Source: Croceibacterium_B sp963811255 (GTDB taxonomy: Bacteria > Pseudomonadota > Alphaproteobacteria > Sphingomonadales > Sphingomonadaceae). From it: a stretch of DNA of 64,000 nucleotides. Numbering within the stretch: position 1 is the stretch's first letter; each line of letters opens with the position of its first letter. Below are positions 51,485 to 60,147 of this stretch, piece by piece. The notes under the pieces are model-generated. The model saw nothing but the letters and a program-made list of their open reading frames with translations, did no database searches and had not been told where the DNA came from. The stretch covers positions 1-64,000 of the forward strand of contig CAWEQI010000002.1 of NCBI GenBank assembly GCA_963811255.1, given 5' to 3'. The position numbers and the translations under genes were made by a program.

Positions 51485-51673
51485 GTGCGGGCCATGTGCC
51501 CGAGCTGCCGCGGCTGGCGGGACGTGGACCTGGAGGCGATCAGGAAGGCAAAGGGCGGCGACTACGATCTGTGGGGCCGCACGACGCGCTGCAGGATCAC
51601 CGACGGATGCGACGGCCGTGTTCGGTTCTACTTCTATAGCCGCGGCCGATACGAGACCATGCGCGACGCTTAG
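51485..51673 (+). CDS. Small zinc-ribbon-like protein
   Basis: 62 residues. CPSCRGWRDVDLEAIRKAKG and TTRCRITDGCDGRVRFYFYS supply CxxC and Cx5C pairs, a probable zinc ribbon. Similar small proteins are frequent in sphingomonad accessory regions. No function known. GTG or ATG starts nearby give almost the same protein. Confidence 0.6.
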   Translation: MRAMCPSCRGWRDVDLEAIRKAKGGDYDLWGRTTRCRITDGCDGRVRFYFYSRGRYETMRDA

Positions 51674-51888
51674 ACGACTTTCCGCCGCAACCGACCAGCC
51701 GCACACGACCCATAGCAGCCGCGAGCCCGTTCACGGTCGCTTGGATATTGAAGAGCGTCGAGAAGCCGAGCCCTACCGCGCGGACGGGATTGTCGCCGCC
51801 TTTGGCGTCATTGACCCCATGTGCTACTTTCCAGTCTGGCTTGGGGCGGCTCTTATTGCATCCTGGTTTCGACAGGGGGAGGATTGAC

Positions 51889-52311
51889 ATGCGATCTACG
51901 AGATACATCACACTCGGCTTCATCGGCTGTGCAACGGCAGCGGCTGCGGCAAGTTCTGTTTCGCTGTCAGTCGAGCAAAACCCGACGCCAGCTGAAACGG
52001 CCGCTATCAAACGTGCTTTGGGGAGCGATTACTCCGACATGGCGCCATTTGCTGTGGCCCATGCCGATCTCAACGGCGACGGAAAGCGGGATCTCATCTT
52101 CCGTTCGCAAAATCCCGGCTTCTGCGGGTCGGCCGGTTGCGCCACCTCCGCCTTATTGAGTGCCCGCTCGGGGTTCAGCAGAATGCAAATCGATCTGGCC
52201 TATTCGGGAGGAGCCGTCATCGTCCTTTCTACCGCCCACAAGGGCATGCGCGATCTTCGCTACGAGGGCGGGACTCACACTTTCATCTGGTCTGGAACGG
52301 CCTACAAGTAG
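51889..52311 (+). CDS. Secreted protein with an FG-GAP/EF-hand-like motif
   Basis: 140 residues from ATG at 51889 with AGGGGGAGG just upstream. The signal peptide (YITLGFIGCATAAAAASS) is clear. The mature protein has VAHADLNGDGKRDLIFRSQN, a calcium-loop-like DxNxDGxxD, and a Cys pair in FCGSAGCAT. It resembles small periplasmic VCBS-type proteins. Function unknown. Confidence 0.65.
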   Translation: MRSTRYITLGFIGCATAAAAASSVSLSVEQNPTPAETAAIKRALGSDYSDMAPFAVAHADLNGDGKRDLIFRSQNPGFCGSAGCATSALLSARSGFSRMQIDLAYSGGAVIVLSTAHKGMRDLRYEGGTHTFIWSGTAYK

Positions 52312-52492
52312 GCTCGCGATTAGGAGAAGCATGGCTCCCAGCATTCGATGATTAGCTTGCGATCATAGGATTTTCACTGTGGGCCTGCCCCTATTGAAAC
52401 GGTCACCCGTCAGTTTGCGAAATGAGCGCTTTACAGGCTTACTGGGTTTGTTAACCAAGAGGTCGACCCAAGCACTCAAAAGGGACGCGACT

Positions 52493-53065
52493 ATGAAACT
52501 ATCGGTATTGCTCTTTGCCTCTGCCGGGGCGCTCGCCTTTGCCGTTCCTGCAAACGCGGCAGCCAGTTTTGTTGGCTCATGGGAAGTTGATCAAGGTCCT
52601 GATTGGGGGGCTGAGCCTCCGAACGGACCGCTTGCCTACACCGGGCAAGAGGCGGCCGCCCTTCTCTTCGGTGGAAATGCCAGCGACTACGCGATTTCAA
52701 CTGTAGGCAGCGATCCTAACCAGATCAACAACATGGCTTGGTATTCTGTGATTGGCTATGGTGGCAATCAGAATAACGGTGGCTCTCTACTTGCTGACAA
52801 TTACAATTCGAAATATCTCGGCCAATATTACGGACCGACCGGCGGCTACCCACTTGACGACCCAAATGCTGCTGCTTCTGCATATGTAAGCGACAATGCC
52901 ATCGGGACGACGTTCATCAACTACGCATTCCGATTGAGCGACGTTGTCTCCGGCGTTCCTGAGCCGGCCACTTGGGCCATGTTGCTCTTTGGCTTCGCGG
53001 CAGTCAGTGCCGCTATGCGCCGCCGCCGTAAAAAGGAAGCGCGGGTGAGCTTCTCCTACGCTTGA
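52493..53065 (+). CDS. PEPxxWA-CTERM sorting-domain protein
   Basis: 190 residues: signal peptide with ALAFAVPANAAA, a Gly/Asn/Tyr-rich middle (GGNQNNGGSLLADNYNSKYL), and the C-terminal anchor VPEPATWAMLLFGFAAVSAA followed by MRRRRKK. This is the PEPxxWAM type of exosortase-linked signal. It is probably displayed or secreted with exopolysaccharide; the exosortase is not in this window. Confidence 0.88.
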   Translation: MKLSVLLFASAGALAFAVPANAAASFVGSWEVDQGPDWGAEPPNGPLAYTGQEAAALLFGGNASDYAISTVGSDPNQINNMAWYSVIGYGGNQNNGGSLLADNYNSKYLGQYYGPTGGYPLDDPNAAASAYVSDNAIGTTFINYAFRLSDVVSGVPEPATWAMLLFGFAAVSAAMRRRRKKEARVSFSYA

Positions 53066-53160
53066 GCGGCGTTTCTGCTCAATGCGGTTCATCGCCGCCT
53101 GGTTAATGGCGTAACTTCCACTTTCCATCCTGTTGTCTTGCCCACTGCCGAAGGTCCGCT

Positions 53161-53210
53161 CTCAGGCAACAGACCGTCGTTAGCTGCCCGTCAGCTAACA
53201 AGTGCCTGAG
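53161..53210. repeat. Nested palindrome, AGCTG-type, copy 2
   Basis: Outer arms CTCAGGCA (53161-53168) and TGCCTGAG (53203-53210) enclose inner arms GTTAGCTG (53179-53186) and CAGCTAAC (53192-53199) around CCCGT. This can fold as a 50-base two-stem hairpin. The inner part matches the element at 45137-45157. Confidence 0.7.
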
Positions 53211-53255
53211 TTACCGGTCAACGGCAGCAACGGGTGGAAAGCGGACATAAGGATT

Positions 53256-53585
53256 TTACAGCGGCAGCTTGGTTCCCAGAAGCTTCACTTCGCCTCCCGT
53301 GGCGACCACTTCGGCCCCGTCTATGAGCCTCAGACCAAGAATTGGCTCACCGTCTGGTTCAAGAATGTGCGCTTCGGTCTGCACGAGAACCGAGGGCACA
53401 TCTGCGCCAGTCTCATCACGCCAAATCGCATACTGTGGAATATCAACGGACCAAGGTTTAGCGAGGGCGTCACCATCGGCTTGTTGGCAAAATACCTCTT
53501 CGCCACTTTCAACATCGGCGACTGATGCTGCGCGGCCAATTAGGAATTTTAATGTCGGGAATGGGTCGCGTGCGGCTGGTCCGCT
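53256..53585 (-). pseudogene. Protein-like reading frame without a start codon
   Basis: On the minus strand an uninterrupted frame runs from after a TAA at 53586 to a stop at 53256-53258. It encodes a convincing sequence, including FLIGRAASVADVESGEEVFC, PWSVDIPQYAIWRDETGAD, and ILGLRLIDGAEVVATGGEVK. No ATG, GTG or TTG occurs in its first 50 codons, and the upstream edge lies in a repeat-like sequence (GGGTCGCGTGCGGCTGGTCCGC). It is probably a 5'-truncated gene; no family recognised. Confidence 0.5.
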
Positions 53586-53654
53586 TTAGTCGTCAGCCTG
53601 AGGCAGCGACAATCATCAGTTGCGGGTGGAAAACTGCCACCGGAACAATCGATC

Positions 53655-54155
53655 TCAGGGCGCCATCACGTAGATGTTTCGTTCGAGGCCGTCCGGAAAC
53701 ATTTCGCGTGATATGATTTTGCCGCCAAGCTTGTGCGCCAGTCGTTTTGCGGGCTCGTTCCCATCGTCCATGTGCGTTTCGACAGCGGTCCAGCCAAGTG
53801 CCTCCTGCGCCCATCGGATGGCAGTAGATGCCTCTTCTGCATAGCCGTTGCGACGTGCGCCGGGCACGATCCACCAAGTGAGCTCGTGCCTGGGCCAACC
53901 CTCCGGCCAGACGATCCCGCACCCGCCTACCATGACGCTGCTCGCCTGCTCGACTACCGACCACATGCCAAAGCCGCGCAGGGTCCAGTGACCTGCGTCG
54001 TAAGCGAGTTTCCGCCACGCCTGCGCTGCCGTCAGCGGCCCGCCGTAGAACGATGAAGCTGAGGCGTCAGCGTAGAAGTCTCGGTAAACCTCGAAATCGG
54101 TCAACGAAGGCGCACGTAGAATGAGCCGCTCAGTGCGAATTGTGGGGATACGCAT
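53655..54155 (-). CDS. GNAT family N-acetyltransferase (RimJ/RimL type)
   Basis: 166 residues. IRTERLILRAPSLTDFEVYR is the typical N-terminus, VMVGGCGIVWPEGWPRHELT the central strands, and PGARRNGYAEEASTAIRWAQ the acetyl-CoA loop (R-x-x-G-x-A variant). The C-terminal NEPAKRLAHKLGG is also typical. It probably acetylates an amino group of a protein or small molecule. A single gene in the island. Confidence 0.88.
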   Translation of the reverse strand: MRIPTIRTERLILRAPSLTDFEVYRDFYADASASSFYGGPLTAAQAWRKLAYDAGHWTLRGFGMWSVVEQASSVMVGGCGIVWPEGWPRHELTWWIVPGARRNGYAEEASTAIRWAQEALGWTAVETHMDDGNEPAKRLAHKLGGKIISREMFPDGLERNIYVMAP

Positions 54156-54305
54156 GCTCGCCGTTTACCGATTGCCAGAGAGGCGTCGACTCCAATGTCT
54201 GCTTCGGGTCGCATGCGGCTGGTTCGCTAAATGTGGGAAGAGGACGCTAAGCCGCTTTGAAACCCGGATCGTGTCCATAGCGGTTGGAGATCACCATCTC
54301 CGATC

Positions 54306-54698
54306 TCAAGTGTATCTCTCTCCAAGCAGAACGCCGGTAATTGCGTCGGCGGCGGTCAAGCTTGGCAACGGTCGACCAAAGCGATCCTTCGGGATCATTC
54401 GTTCAACCTCGACCAAGATCGGCTTAAAGCCGAGAAGTTCGACCACAGCTGAATCCAGTGGTTCGTCAAACTCGACGCCCGCGATGGACCCGACATACCA
54501 TTTAATATGACCGGTCGCGACGAGGTGATCTAGAAGACGCAGAATGAGGCGGTCATTGAGTTCCACCGGCACGCCAGTCGTCTGCACCTTGCAACCGAGG
54601 ATCGAGAGGTCAAGCACGTCGACCTTGGTCTCGAGCCCGCGAATAGTAGCTGGGACGGTCACTTCGGTGACCACTCGCGCACGTTCTCTCTCGTCCAT
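54306..54698 (-). CDS. PilZ domain protein
   Basis: 130 residues from ATG at 54698 (AAGG site upstream; a start at 54713 or 54734 is possible). VDVLDLSILGCKVQTTGVPV is the PilZ D-x-S-x-x-G type motif, and VATGHIKWYVGSIAGVEFDE the second strand pair. The N-terminal Arg pair of a c-di-GMP-binding PilZ (RxxxR) is only partly present in RERARV. A second PilZ gene lies upstream. Confidence 0.78.
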   Translation of the reverse strand: MDERERARVVTEVTVPATIRGLETKVDVLDLSILGCKVQTTGVPVELNDRLILRLLDHLVATGHIKWYVGSIAGVEFDEPLDSAVVELLGFKPILVEVERMIPKDRFGRPLPSLTAADAITGVLLGERYT

Positions 54699-54844
54699 AA
54701 TGCCAACCTTCATCGCTTGCTCGCTCTGGAACACCTAATGACCGAAAGCACCGAACTTGCCCTGAATACGTTCCACTCGTGATTACCGTGCCGCCGTGAA
54801 TCCAATTATAGATAGTGTGATCATCAATTAGTGGAGTGCAATAG

Positions 54845-55138
54845 TCACTCAAGCTGTTCACCACCATATCGAACATGATCGACCATAGTCTGGTCTAACT
54901 TGGCATCGAATTCAACTCCCGCTTCGTTCTCGGTCTTCCAAGCCACGCGGCCTATGGCGTGGAATCCAGGCAGTAGCTCGAGCAGAATAGTGCCGCCGGG
55001 CAAGACTATGCCCTTGCCGATCTTGAGGCGACAACCGTGGGTCGAAATATCTGATATTGTCGCGCATTTTGGGCTCGCTGGAACACGGCAATTGACGATC
55101 ATGTCGGCCAAGAAGCGATCGGAAACTCGGTTTTCCAT
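54845..55138 (-). CDS. PilZ domain protein
   Basis: 97 residues from ATG at 55138, preceded by GAAGGAAG. MENRVSDRFLADMIVNCRV, then ATISDISTHGCRLKIGKGIV with the D-x-S-x-x-G motif, and AIGRVAWKTENEAGVEFD. This is the small stand-alone PilZ type common in sphingomonads. It may bind c-di-GMP or act as an adaptor. It shares plan and orientation with the PilZ gene 147 bases downstream, suggesting duplication. Confidence 0.82.
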   Translation of the reverse strand: MENRVSDRFLADMIVNCRVPASPKCATISDISTHGCRLKIGKGIVLPGGTILLELLPGFHAIGRVAWKTENEAGVEFDAKLDQTMVDHVRYGGEQLE

Positions 55139-55942
55139 GCTGCTTCCTTCAAAGTGCTCTCTGGTCACCAGGGACTAATCTAGATTAGTATAATCCGAGT
55201 TAAGATCGAGGTGGTGATGCCGGCGCGCTCCAAAGGCACGCCGGACTACTGGTCGGCATCATTCAACAAGTTAAATACGAACTTTGGCCGCTGCGCCGTC
55301 CCAGGGGAAACCTGTAAATCTCGAGCGTGGCAGTGTTCCAGACTACAAGCGCGATGCACACGCCGATCACGATCCAAAAAGCTCATAGCTTCCATGTCAT
55401 GGGACCATGAGCGAAAACTCGCTCAATTCGTCAATGTCGGCAACGGGTCGCGTGCTGCAGGGCAGCTGAGGGTGGAAAACAGAGGTTAAGGGACAACCCC
55501 CACCCTAATGCCTACCGATGCATTAACCTGATTACCCTAGTTCGATGATCGGGAGCGCTGGTAGCCGCGTCGAAGTTCCCTCTGGTGTCTCTACCCGCGC
55601 GGCTCTGCGCTCCCAACTTCACAACACTTGGGAATTGCGCCACAGAACAGGTGACACGCCGCGTCCCCCTGACAAGGAGCGGTGTGCCTACATGGCAAAA
55701 GACCATGGTGGGGGGAGGGGCACGCCGGTTTCTAACGGACGTCCGGCGTGTCCTTACTCCATCAGACGCCGATCAGCGCCAGTTCCTATGCGAACCTTAT
55801 TAACCCGCCAGGGCTAAAGGTGGATGCGGGAGTGTCGGGCGGGTCTCGAGGGGGCAAAACCTTCTGCCCGGCACTCCTACAGCCCCACCAGCGCCAGCAC
55901 CGTTCGGATCACTACATATGCGAACGGCACCAACACCCTTAG
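55139..55942. other. Decayed intergenic region
   Basis: About 800 bases with no intact gene recognised. It contains a short repeat-like sequence near 55430-55485 (TCGGCAACGGGTCGCGTGC and GGGTGGAAAAC) related to ones near 53210 and 53550, and the membrane-protein remnant at 55877-55938. Short frames here on both strands look random. Confidence 0.5.
55877..55938 (-). pseudogene. Remnant of the 36-residue membrane protein gene
   Basis: On the minus strand the sequence encodes VLVPFAYVVIRTVLALVGL and a stop, matching the last 19 residues of the gene at 49613-49723 (VLVPFAYVVIRTVLAFAGL) with two changes. The N-terminal half is missing. Confidence 0.65.
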
Positions 55943-56242
55943 TTGACCCGCGACGAGATGCGCCCACTGCTGTGGCCGTTCCAACTCACGCAGGGTCTGG
56001 ACGGAACGGGTGCAGCCAAATTAGAATTCAAGATCGCGCTCAAGTTCATCGCGCCCATGATGCCAACGCTCGTTGACGAGCCGCCGGCGGATGACGAATG
56101 GATTCATGAGATCAAGCACGGCTACCGGACCGAACTGCTGGTCGAGAACGGCAGCGCCCTAGCGCCTGGTCGGCAAGGAGCCAAACCCGACAGGCGGACC
56201 GCGCCGCATTTGGCAAAGCAACTCCGATCAGCCACTATGTGA
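55943..56242 (+). pseudogene. DNA ligase D fragment (ligase-domain start)
   Basis: Within the frame, FIAPMMPTLVDEPPADDEWI then HEIKHGYRTELLVENG matches the start of LigD-type ATP-dependent ligase domains, normally reading HEIKYDGYR. The lysine remains, but the Asp of KxDG is lost, and the rest of the 300-residue ligase domain is missing. It is a non-functional remnant. Confidence 0.7.
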
Positions 56243-56299
56243 CTCAACGACTGTGCGAAGGCCCCTGGCAAAGCATTGGGGCCATAGGGGGGCTTTTCA

Positions 56300-56539
56300 T
56301 TGATCTTGCTGCTTCTGATTGTCGTCACCGCGTTGTCTGTGCTTCTTGTCGTGCTGCTCGTCTGGTTCGTTCTCTTGATGGCCGCCACCGAGGTGTCGGA
56401 GGACACCATCGGTAGGGGGACCGATTCAAGATCATTTTCCTGGTTTGGTCGCTTGCGAATTTGGCTAACCTCCACGCCAAAGCGTCTCGACTACAGGCGT
56501 GACAGGAAGGGCCGCTTTCGCCGCGTTGGGCGAGGATAG
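56300..56539 (+). CDS. Small membrane protein
   Basis: 79 residues from TTG at 56300, preceded by AGGGGGG. The N-terminal segment ILLLLIVVTALSVLLVVLLV and WFVLLMAA span the membrane once or twice. The C-terminus is basic (DYRRDRKGRFRRVGRG) and probably cytoplasmic. No family recognised. The non-ATG start lowers confidence. Confidence 0.4.
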   Translation: MILLLLIVVTALSVLLVVLLVWFVLLMAATEVSEDTIGRGTDSRSFSWFGRLRIWLTSTPKRLDYRRDRKGRFRRVGRG

Positions 56540-56571
56540 CTACAGCTGCAATTGAACCAAATCCCGCTAAG

Positions 56572-57006
56572 ATGCGCCGCATGAAGCGACCTCATCTGAT
56601 CGCCCAGACGACACGCTCTTTGATCATCGCAGTGCTGATGCTGAGCATCGGCACTTGGCTGATGATGCCACCCGGCTTCATGCCGGCGCTGGCGAACGGG
56701 GCACCGGCAATTGTTATCTGCCCCGGATCGGATGGGGCGATTAGCCGCATTGAAGGTCCCGCGATTGCTATGCCCGGCGCGCGCATGGAGCGTCATGGGC
56801 ACGATCACGGTGCTCACGATACGTTCCAGCACTGCTGTCCCTACGCTGCTGCGGTGTCGCTGGTGGCGATCGGTTCTGGCGGCGCGCCCCTGCCGATGAA
56901 CGCCTTTGCCGTGGCCGAACCGCCTCTCTTGACGACGCTGCCGTTGCTCCGCCGCCATCCGACGCGCGACCGACCGCCTGCGCAGGGTCCGCCCCTTCCC
57001 GCCTGA
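56572..57006 (+). CDS. DUF2946-like exported protein
   Basis: 144 residues (ATG at 56581 is an alternative start). A membrane or signal segment (SLIIAVLMLSIGTWLMMPPG) is followed by a His/Cys-containing region, ERHGHDHGAHDTFQHCCPYA, typical of DUF2946 proteins found with copper-related genes. The C-terminus is Pro-rich. Followed closely by an outer-membrane protein and a TlpA-like gene, it may take part in metal handling. This is inference. Confidence 0.7.
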   Translation: MRRMKRPHLIAQTTRSLIIAVLMLSIGTWLMMPPGFMPALANGAPAIVICPGSDGAISRIEGPAIAMPGARMERHGHDHGAHDTFQHCCPYAAAVSLVAIGSGGAPLPMNAFAVAEPPLLTTLPLLRRHPTRDRPPAQGPPLPA

Positions 57007-57065
57007 ACTCCAACGAACGTCTCAGATTCGTCCGCGGCTGCGGACCTATGGATATTGGAACAATC

Positions 57066-58034
57066 ATGTCTCGTTTCACGAAGGTGGCGCTGCTCAGCGC
57101 TATTGCTTGTCCGCTGACTTTGTGGTCGGGCGCGGCGCAGGCTTGCGCCAGCTGCGGCTGCACGCTCACCTCCGACTGGCTCAGCCAGGGCATGGCGGCG
57201 CAGCCGGGCACGACCCTATCGCTGCGCTACGACTACATCCCGCAGACCGCGCTGCGCTCCGGCACCGATGCCGTGGATCGCAGCGCGATCGTCCTGCCGA
57301 GCGACCGCGAGATCGAACGCCACACTTACAACCATGTGATCACCGCGACGCTTGACCACCAGTTCGCCAGCGATTGGGGCATCGACGTGCAGTTGCCCTA
57401 TGTCACCCGACCGCATAGCACGTTCGCCGAGGACACCGCCCAGGCGAGCCATTCGAACACAGAGGGCTTCGGCGATCTCAGGATCATGACCCGGTGGCAG
57501 GGTCTCTCGACGCCGGGCAGCGTCACCGGAATTGAAGCCGGCATGGTGCTGCCCACCGGCGCGTTCCACCAGCCGTTCGATGCCGGTCCGGCCGCCGGTG
57601 AGGAGGTCGACCGCGGATTGCAGCCCGGCACCGGCACGGTGCAGGCGGTCGCCGGCGTCTACCGTCTCGGATCGATCGCACCCGAGCTCGGCTACTTCGT
57701 CCAGGTGACCGGCCAGACCGCGCTCGGCCACCGCGACGGCTATCGGCCCGGCAGCTCGATCGACGCTTCGGGCGCGCTCAACTACACGCACTGGCGCGCG
57801 TTCACTCCGCAACTGCAGGTGAGCTTCCGCGCCTTGGGCAAGGACAGTGGGCCCAATGCCGACCGGCCGAACAGCGGCGGCGAGGAGCTTGACCTTTCGC
57901 CGGGATTTTCGGCGAAGCTCAGTTCGCGAGTGACCGCGTTCGGCTACGTCGAACTGCCGCTCTACACGCGGGTCAACGGCTATCAGCTGGTGCCGAAGGT
58001 CAAAACCTCGGTCGGCGTGCTGGTGCGGCTCTAG
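57066..58034 (+). CDS. Outer-membrane beta-barrel-like protein
   Basis: 322 residues from ATG at 57066 (the frame also starts at 57048). A signal peptide ends in GAAQAC, and CASCGCTLTSDW follows, giving a CxxCxC near the mature N-terminus. The remaining sequence alternates polar and hydrophobic residues and ends in KVKTSVGVLVRL, as in a beta-barrel. The cysteine motif and DUF2946 neighbour hint at metal contact. No exact family known. Confidence 0.7.
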   Translation: MSRFTKVALLSAIACPLTLWSGAAQACASCGCTLTSDWLSQGMAAQPGTTLSLRYDYIPQTALRSGTDAVDRSAIVLPSDREIERHTYNHVITATLDHQFASDWGIDVQLPYVTRPHSTFAEDTAQASHSNTEGFGDLRIMTRWQGLSTPGSVTGIEAGMVLPTGAFHQPFDAGPAAGEEVDRGLQPGTGTVQAVAGVYRLGSIAPELGYFVQVTGQTALGHRDGYRPGSSIDASGALNYTHWRAFTPQLQVSFRALGKDSGPNADRPNSGGEELDLSPGFSAKLSSRVTAFGYVELPLYTRVNGYQLVPKVKTSVGVLVRL

Positions 58035-58504
58035 TGATCGGCCAGCAACGGCGATACCACGCGCTTGAGCGTGGCCGCGTCAATGGTCGAGCGGCCGTTT
58101 CCCTTGGTGGCGTAGACCAGCTCACCGCTGCTGTCGTAGATGCGGGTGACCGGAAGCGCCTTGGGGATATCCTTGCGCGGCATCTTCACGTCGTCGATGC
58201 GAGCGACCGGAAAGGCGAAGTCGCGGGTCACCTGGCGCAGCTTGCTCTTCGAAGCGCCGTTGTCGAGTGAGATCGCCACCATCTCCAATCCCTGGGCATG
58301 GTGCTTGCGGTAGTAGGCATCGAGCACCGGCATCTCCGCCCGGCACGGGGCGCACCAGGTGGCCCAGTAGTTGACGATCGTCACATGCCCGGCCGGGTCG
58401 AAGGGACGATCGTCGAGCGTGCGGACCGAGTGGAGCGGCACCGCGTCAGCCGCAGCCGTAACAAGAAGAACTGACAGGATTGAGAGAATGAAAGCTCGAG
58501 CCAT
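58031..58504 (-). CDS. TlpA/ResA-like thiol-disulfide protein
   Basis: 157 residues from ATG at 58504 with a signal peptide (ARAFILSILSVLLVTAAADA). The thioredoxin fold has VNYWATWCAPCRAEMPVLDA with active WCAPC, and a cis-Pro loop KALPVTRIYDSSG. It would work in the periplasm, reducing or oxidising thiols, plausibly of the neighbouring CxxC protein. It converges on the outer-membrane gene with a 4-base overlap. Confidence 0.88.
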   Translation of the reverse strand: MARAFILSILSVLLVTAAADAVPLHSVRTLDDRPFDPAGHVTIVNYWATWCAPCRAEMPVLDAYYRKHHAQGLEMVAISLDNGASKSKLRQVTRDFAFPVARIDDVKMPRKDIPKALPVTRIYDSSGELVYATKGNGRSTIDAATLKRVVSPLLADH

Positions 58505-58615
58505 GAGCGGTTTGTCTACCGAGATCTGTCTGAATGGGCGCTTGAAGAGTGTCACCCCATGAGCAGTCTAGGCGTGGCAGCGCAAGACCTCACAGCGCCC
58601 ACACGGGATTCGTAA

Positions 58616-58651
58616 AAGCGCCGGGCCTGAGGGAAGCCGGGCCCGGCGCTT
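58616..58651. terminator. GC-rich hairpin
   Basis: A 12-bp stem AAGCGCCGGGCC/GGCCCGGCGCTT with a 12-base loop, upstream of the TlpA gene start and downstream of nothing on its own strand. The U-run is weak, so it may be a terminator or a repetitive element. Confidence 0.45.
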
Positions 58652-58874
58652 CCATGCGCAAGTGCAGTCCGGCAGGCGGTTGGAGGGTCGGAAGGGCCAT
58701 GCCGAACGATTCTTAACCGCTAAGCGAGGTGATAAGTTCCGCGCAGGGAACTACAGTCATATGATGCCACGAGGCCGAAGCAACATAGACGCGCCGGGCG
58801 AGCGACTGCTGACGTTTCTAAAGTCCGTGCCTTTACGGAGCGACGATAAAATTTTCTGCGGCGAAAACAGGCTC

Positions 58875-59048
58875 ATGAAACCATCCCCACTAGAATCGCC
58901 TAGTGCGGAACAGTGCTTGGCCGATGCCGAGCGGTATGACCTATGGGCGGATCGCATGATCGGAAATCACCGCGTCAGCGCTTCCTTTCGTTCGCTGGCT
59001 GCTGCTGTCCGGGCCCAAGCAACGGCCTTGGCGCAGCAGAAGCGCTAG
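58875..59048 (+). CDS. Small hypothetical protein
   Basis: 57 residues from ATG at 58875. EQCLADAERYDLWADRMIGN and SFRSLAAAVRAQATALAQQK form two amphipathic helices. The preceding 71 codons of the same frame do not look like protein. No family known. Confidence 0.5.
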   Translation: MKPSPLESPSAEQCLADAERYDLWADRMIGNHRVSASFRSLAAAVRAQATALAQQKR

Positions 59049-59052
59049 ATCG

Positions 59053-59298
59053 ATGTTTCCTGCCGCCGCGGCGGATTACTGGACGCGCAACCGAGCGGCC
59101 AAGCCGCTCATTCGCGTGTATGCGCGGTTGCTGCGGGCGGAGGAGAGGCTTCGGCATGCGACTGCGAGGGAGTTGGTGGAGCCCCACGGCTACCATCTGA
59201 CAAAACGGGCGGCGGCCAGTGGTATGCATCTAACGTCAGAGACATCGTCGCGGTCGCGCGTCACACTCCCTAGCGTTTCCACTTTATTGCTGCTTTAG
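59053..59298 (+). CDS. Possible small basic protein
   Basis: 81 residues, starting 4 bases after the previous stop. Codons in the first 60 positions have high third-position GC, and NRAAKPLIRVYARLLRAEER looks helical. The last 20 residues are less convincing. It may be co-transcribed with the gene at 58875. Low confidence. Confidence 0.3.
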   Translation: MFPAAAADYWTRNRAAKPLIRVYARLLRAEERLRHATARELVEPHGYHLTKRAAASGMHLTSETSSRSRVTLPSVSTLLLL

Positions 59299-59333
59299 TT
59301 GCGGAAAGTGTGATTCGAGGGTAGCTTGCTCAA

Positions 59334-59489
59334 ATGAGTTCGACTGCTGCTCTTTCAGAGAAAGCTTCCAAGCGAGCAGATTTGGCTAAACTGATCGAGG
59401 ATGCATTAAGACGTTCTGATGATCTGGAGCTTGATCTTGTCGGTGCATATCTCAGCCAGGCACTCGACCGGCTATTCGGCGAAGCCTAA
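59334..59489 (+). CDS. 51-residue hypothetical protein
   Basis: MSSTAALSEKASKRADLAKL, then IEDALRRSDDLELDLVGAYL, then SQALDRLFGEA: an amphipathic helical protein with good codon use. It precedes the LuxR-type gene by 34 bases and could be its partner. No family named. Confidence 0.55.
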   Translation: MSSTAALSEKASKRADLAKLIEDALRRSDDLELDLVGAYLSQALDRLFGEA

Positions 59490-59523
59490 TCTCTCCCGAG
59501 CGGATTAACGTAAGATAAGGAGC

Positions 59524-60099
59524 ATGACGGCCGCGGGGTTAACAATGATCACTTGTCGTTGTATGCGGCAACTCCCCATGAAACTGAACGTAGCGGACGA
59601 TCATCTCTCTGCCGGCGAATTGCTCGATGCTCTAACGCCAAAGGAGCGTGCGGCTCTCGACCTACTTGTTCAGCATCACACCACTAAGGACATCGCCCGC
59701 CAGCTCGGCGTCGCCCCCAACACCGTCGATATGCGTCTGCGCAACGCGCGCGAGAAGCTGGGCGCAACGGATCGCTACGATGTCGCGCGGCTGTATCGAG
59801 ATCTGCTCCAAACTTGTGGGAAAACCACATGTGAATTTTCGGTGATGTCCAGATCCAAACCTGCAGAGGTAGCAGCGTCGGCGGAGCTACGGAACGCTCG
59901 GTTTACACTTCGGGACGCCAGCAGCTTCCCGCTGCCGGCACCTTGGGAGAATAGCCAGCCAAAGGAGCTCCCGGAGGTATTGGACCTGCGCTTCGGTAAG
60001 GTGTGGCGGATTGCCGCCATTCCGCTCGGCGCTCTTAGCATCGCGCTGCTGGCCTTGGCTTTGATTGCCATCGCCGAGCAGTTGGGGATGCTTATCTGA
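59524..60099 (+). CDS. Membrane-anchored LuxR-type HTH protein
   Basis: 191 residues (starts at 59545, 59563 or 59578 are alternatives; AAGGAG lies very close to 59524). The GerE/LuxR HTH at about 35-95 has LTPKERAALDLLVQHHTTKD, LGVAPNTVDMRLRNAREKLG. A linker leads to one C-terminal membrane segment, IAAIPLGALSIALLALALIA. DNA binding would occur at the membrane, with release or clustering as possible control. The pairing of HTH and tail anchor is unusual. Confidence 0.75.
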   Translation: MTAAGLTMITCRCMRQLPMKLNVADDHLSAGELLDALTPKERAALDLLVQHHTTKDIARQLGVAPNTVDMRLRNAREKLGATDRYDVARLYRDLLQTCGKTTCEFSVMSRSKPAEVAASAELRNARFTLRDASSFPLPAPWENSQPKELPEVLDLRFGKVWRIAAIPLGALSIALLALALIAIAEQLGMLI

Positions 60100-60147
60100 C
60101 CTAACGCCTCCGTCACACGGCTCCGGCCGAGACGAAGGAGTTGGAAA

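Noticed and set aside
53202..53525. 107-residue plus-strand frame
   Set aside because: The minus strand gives a far more protein-like sequence over the same region.
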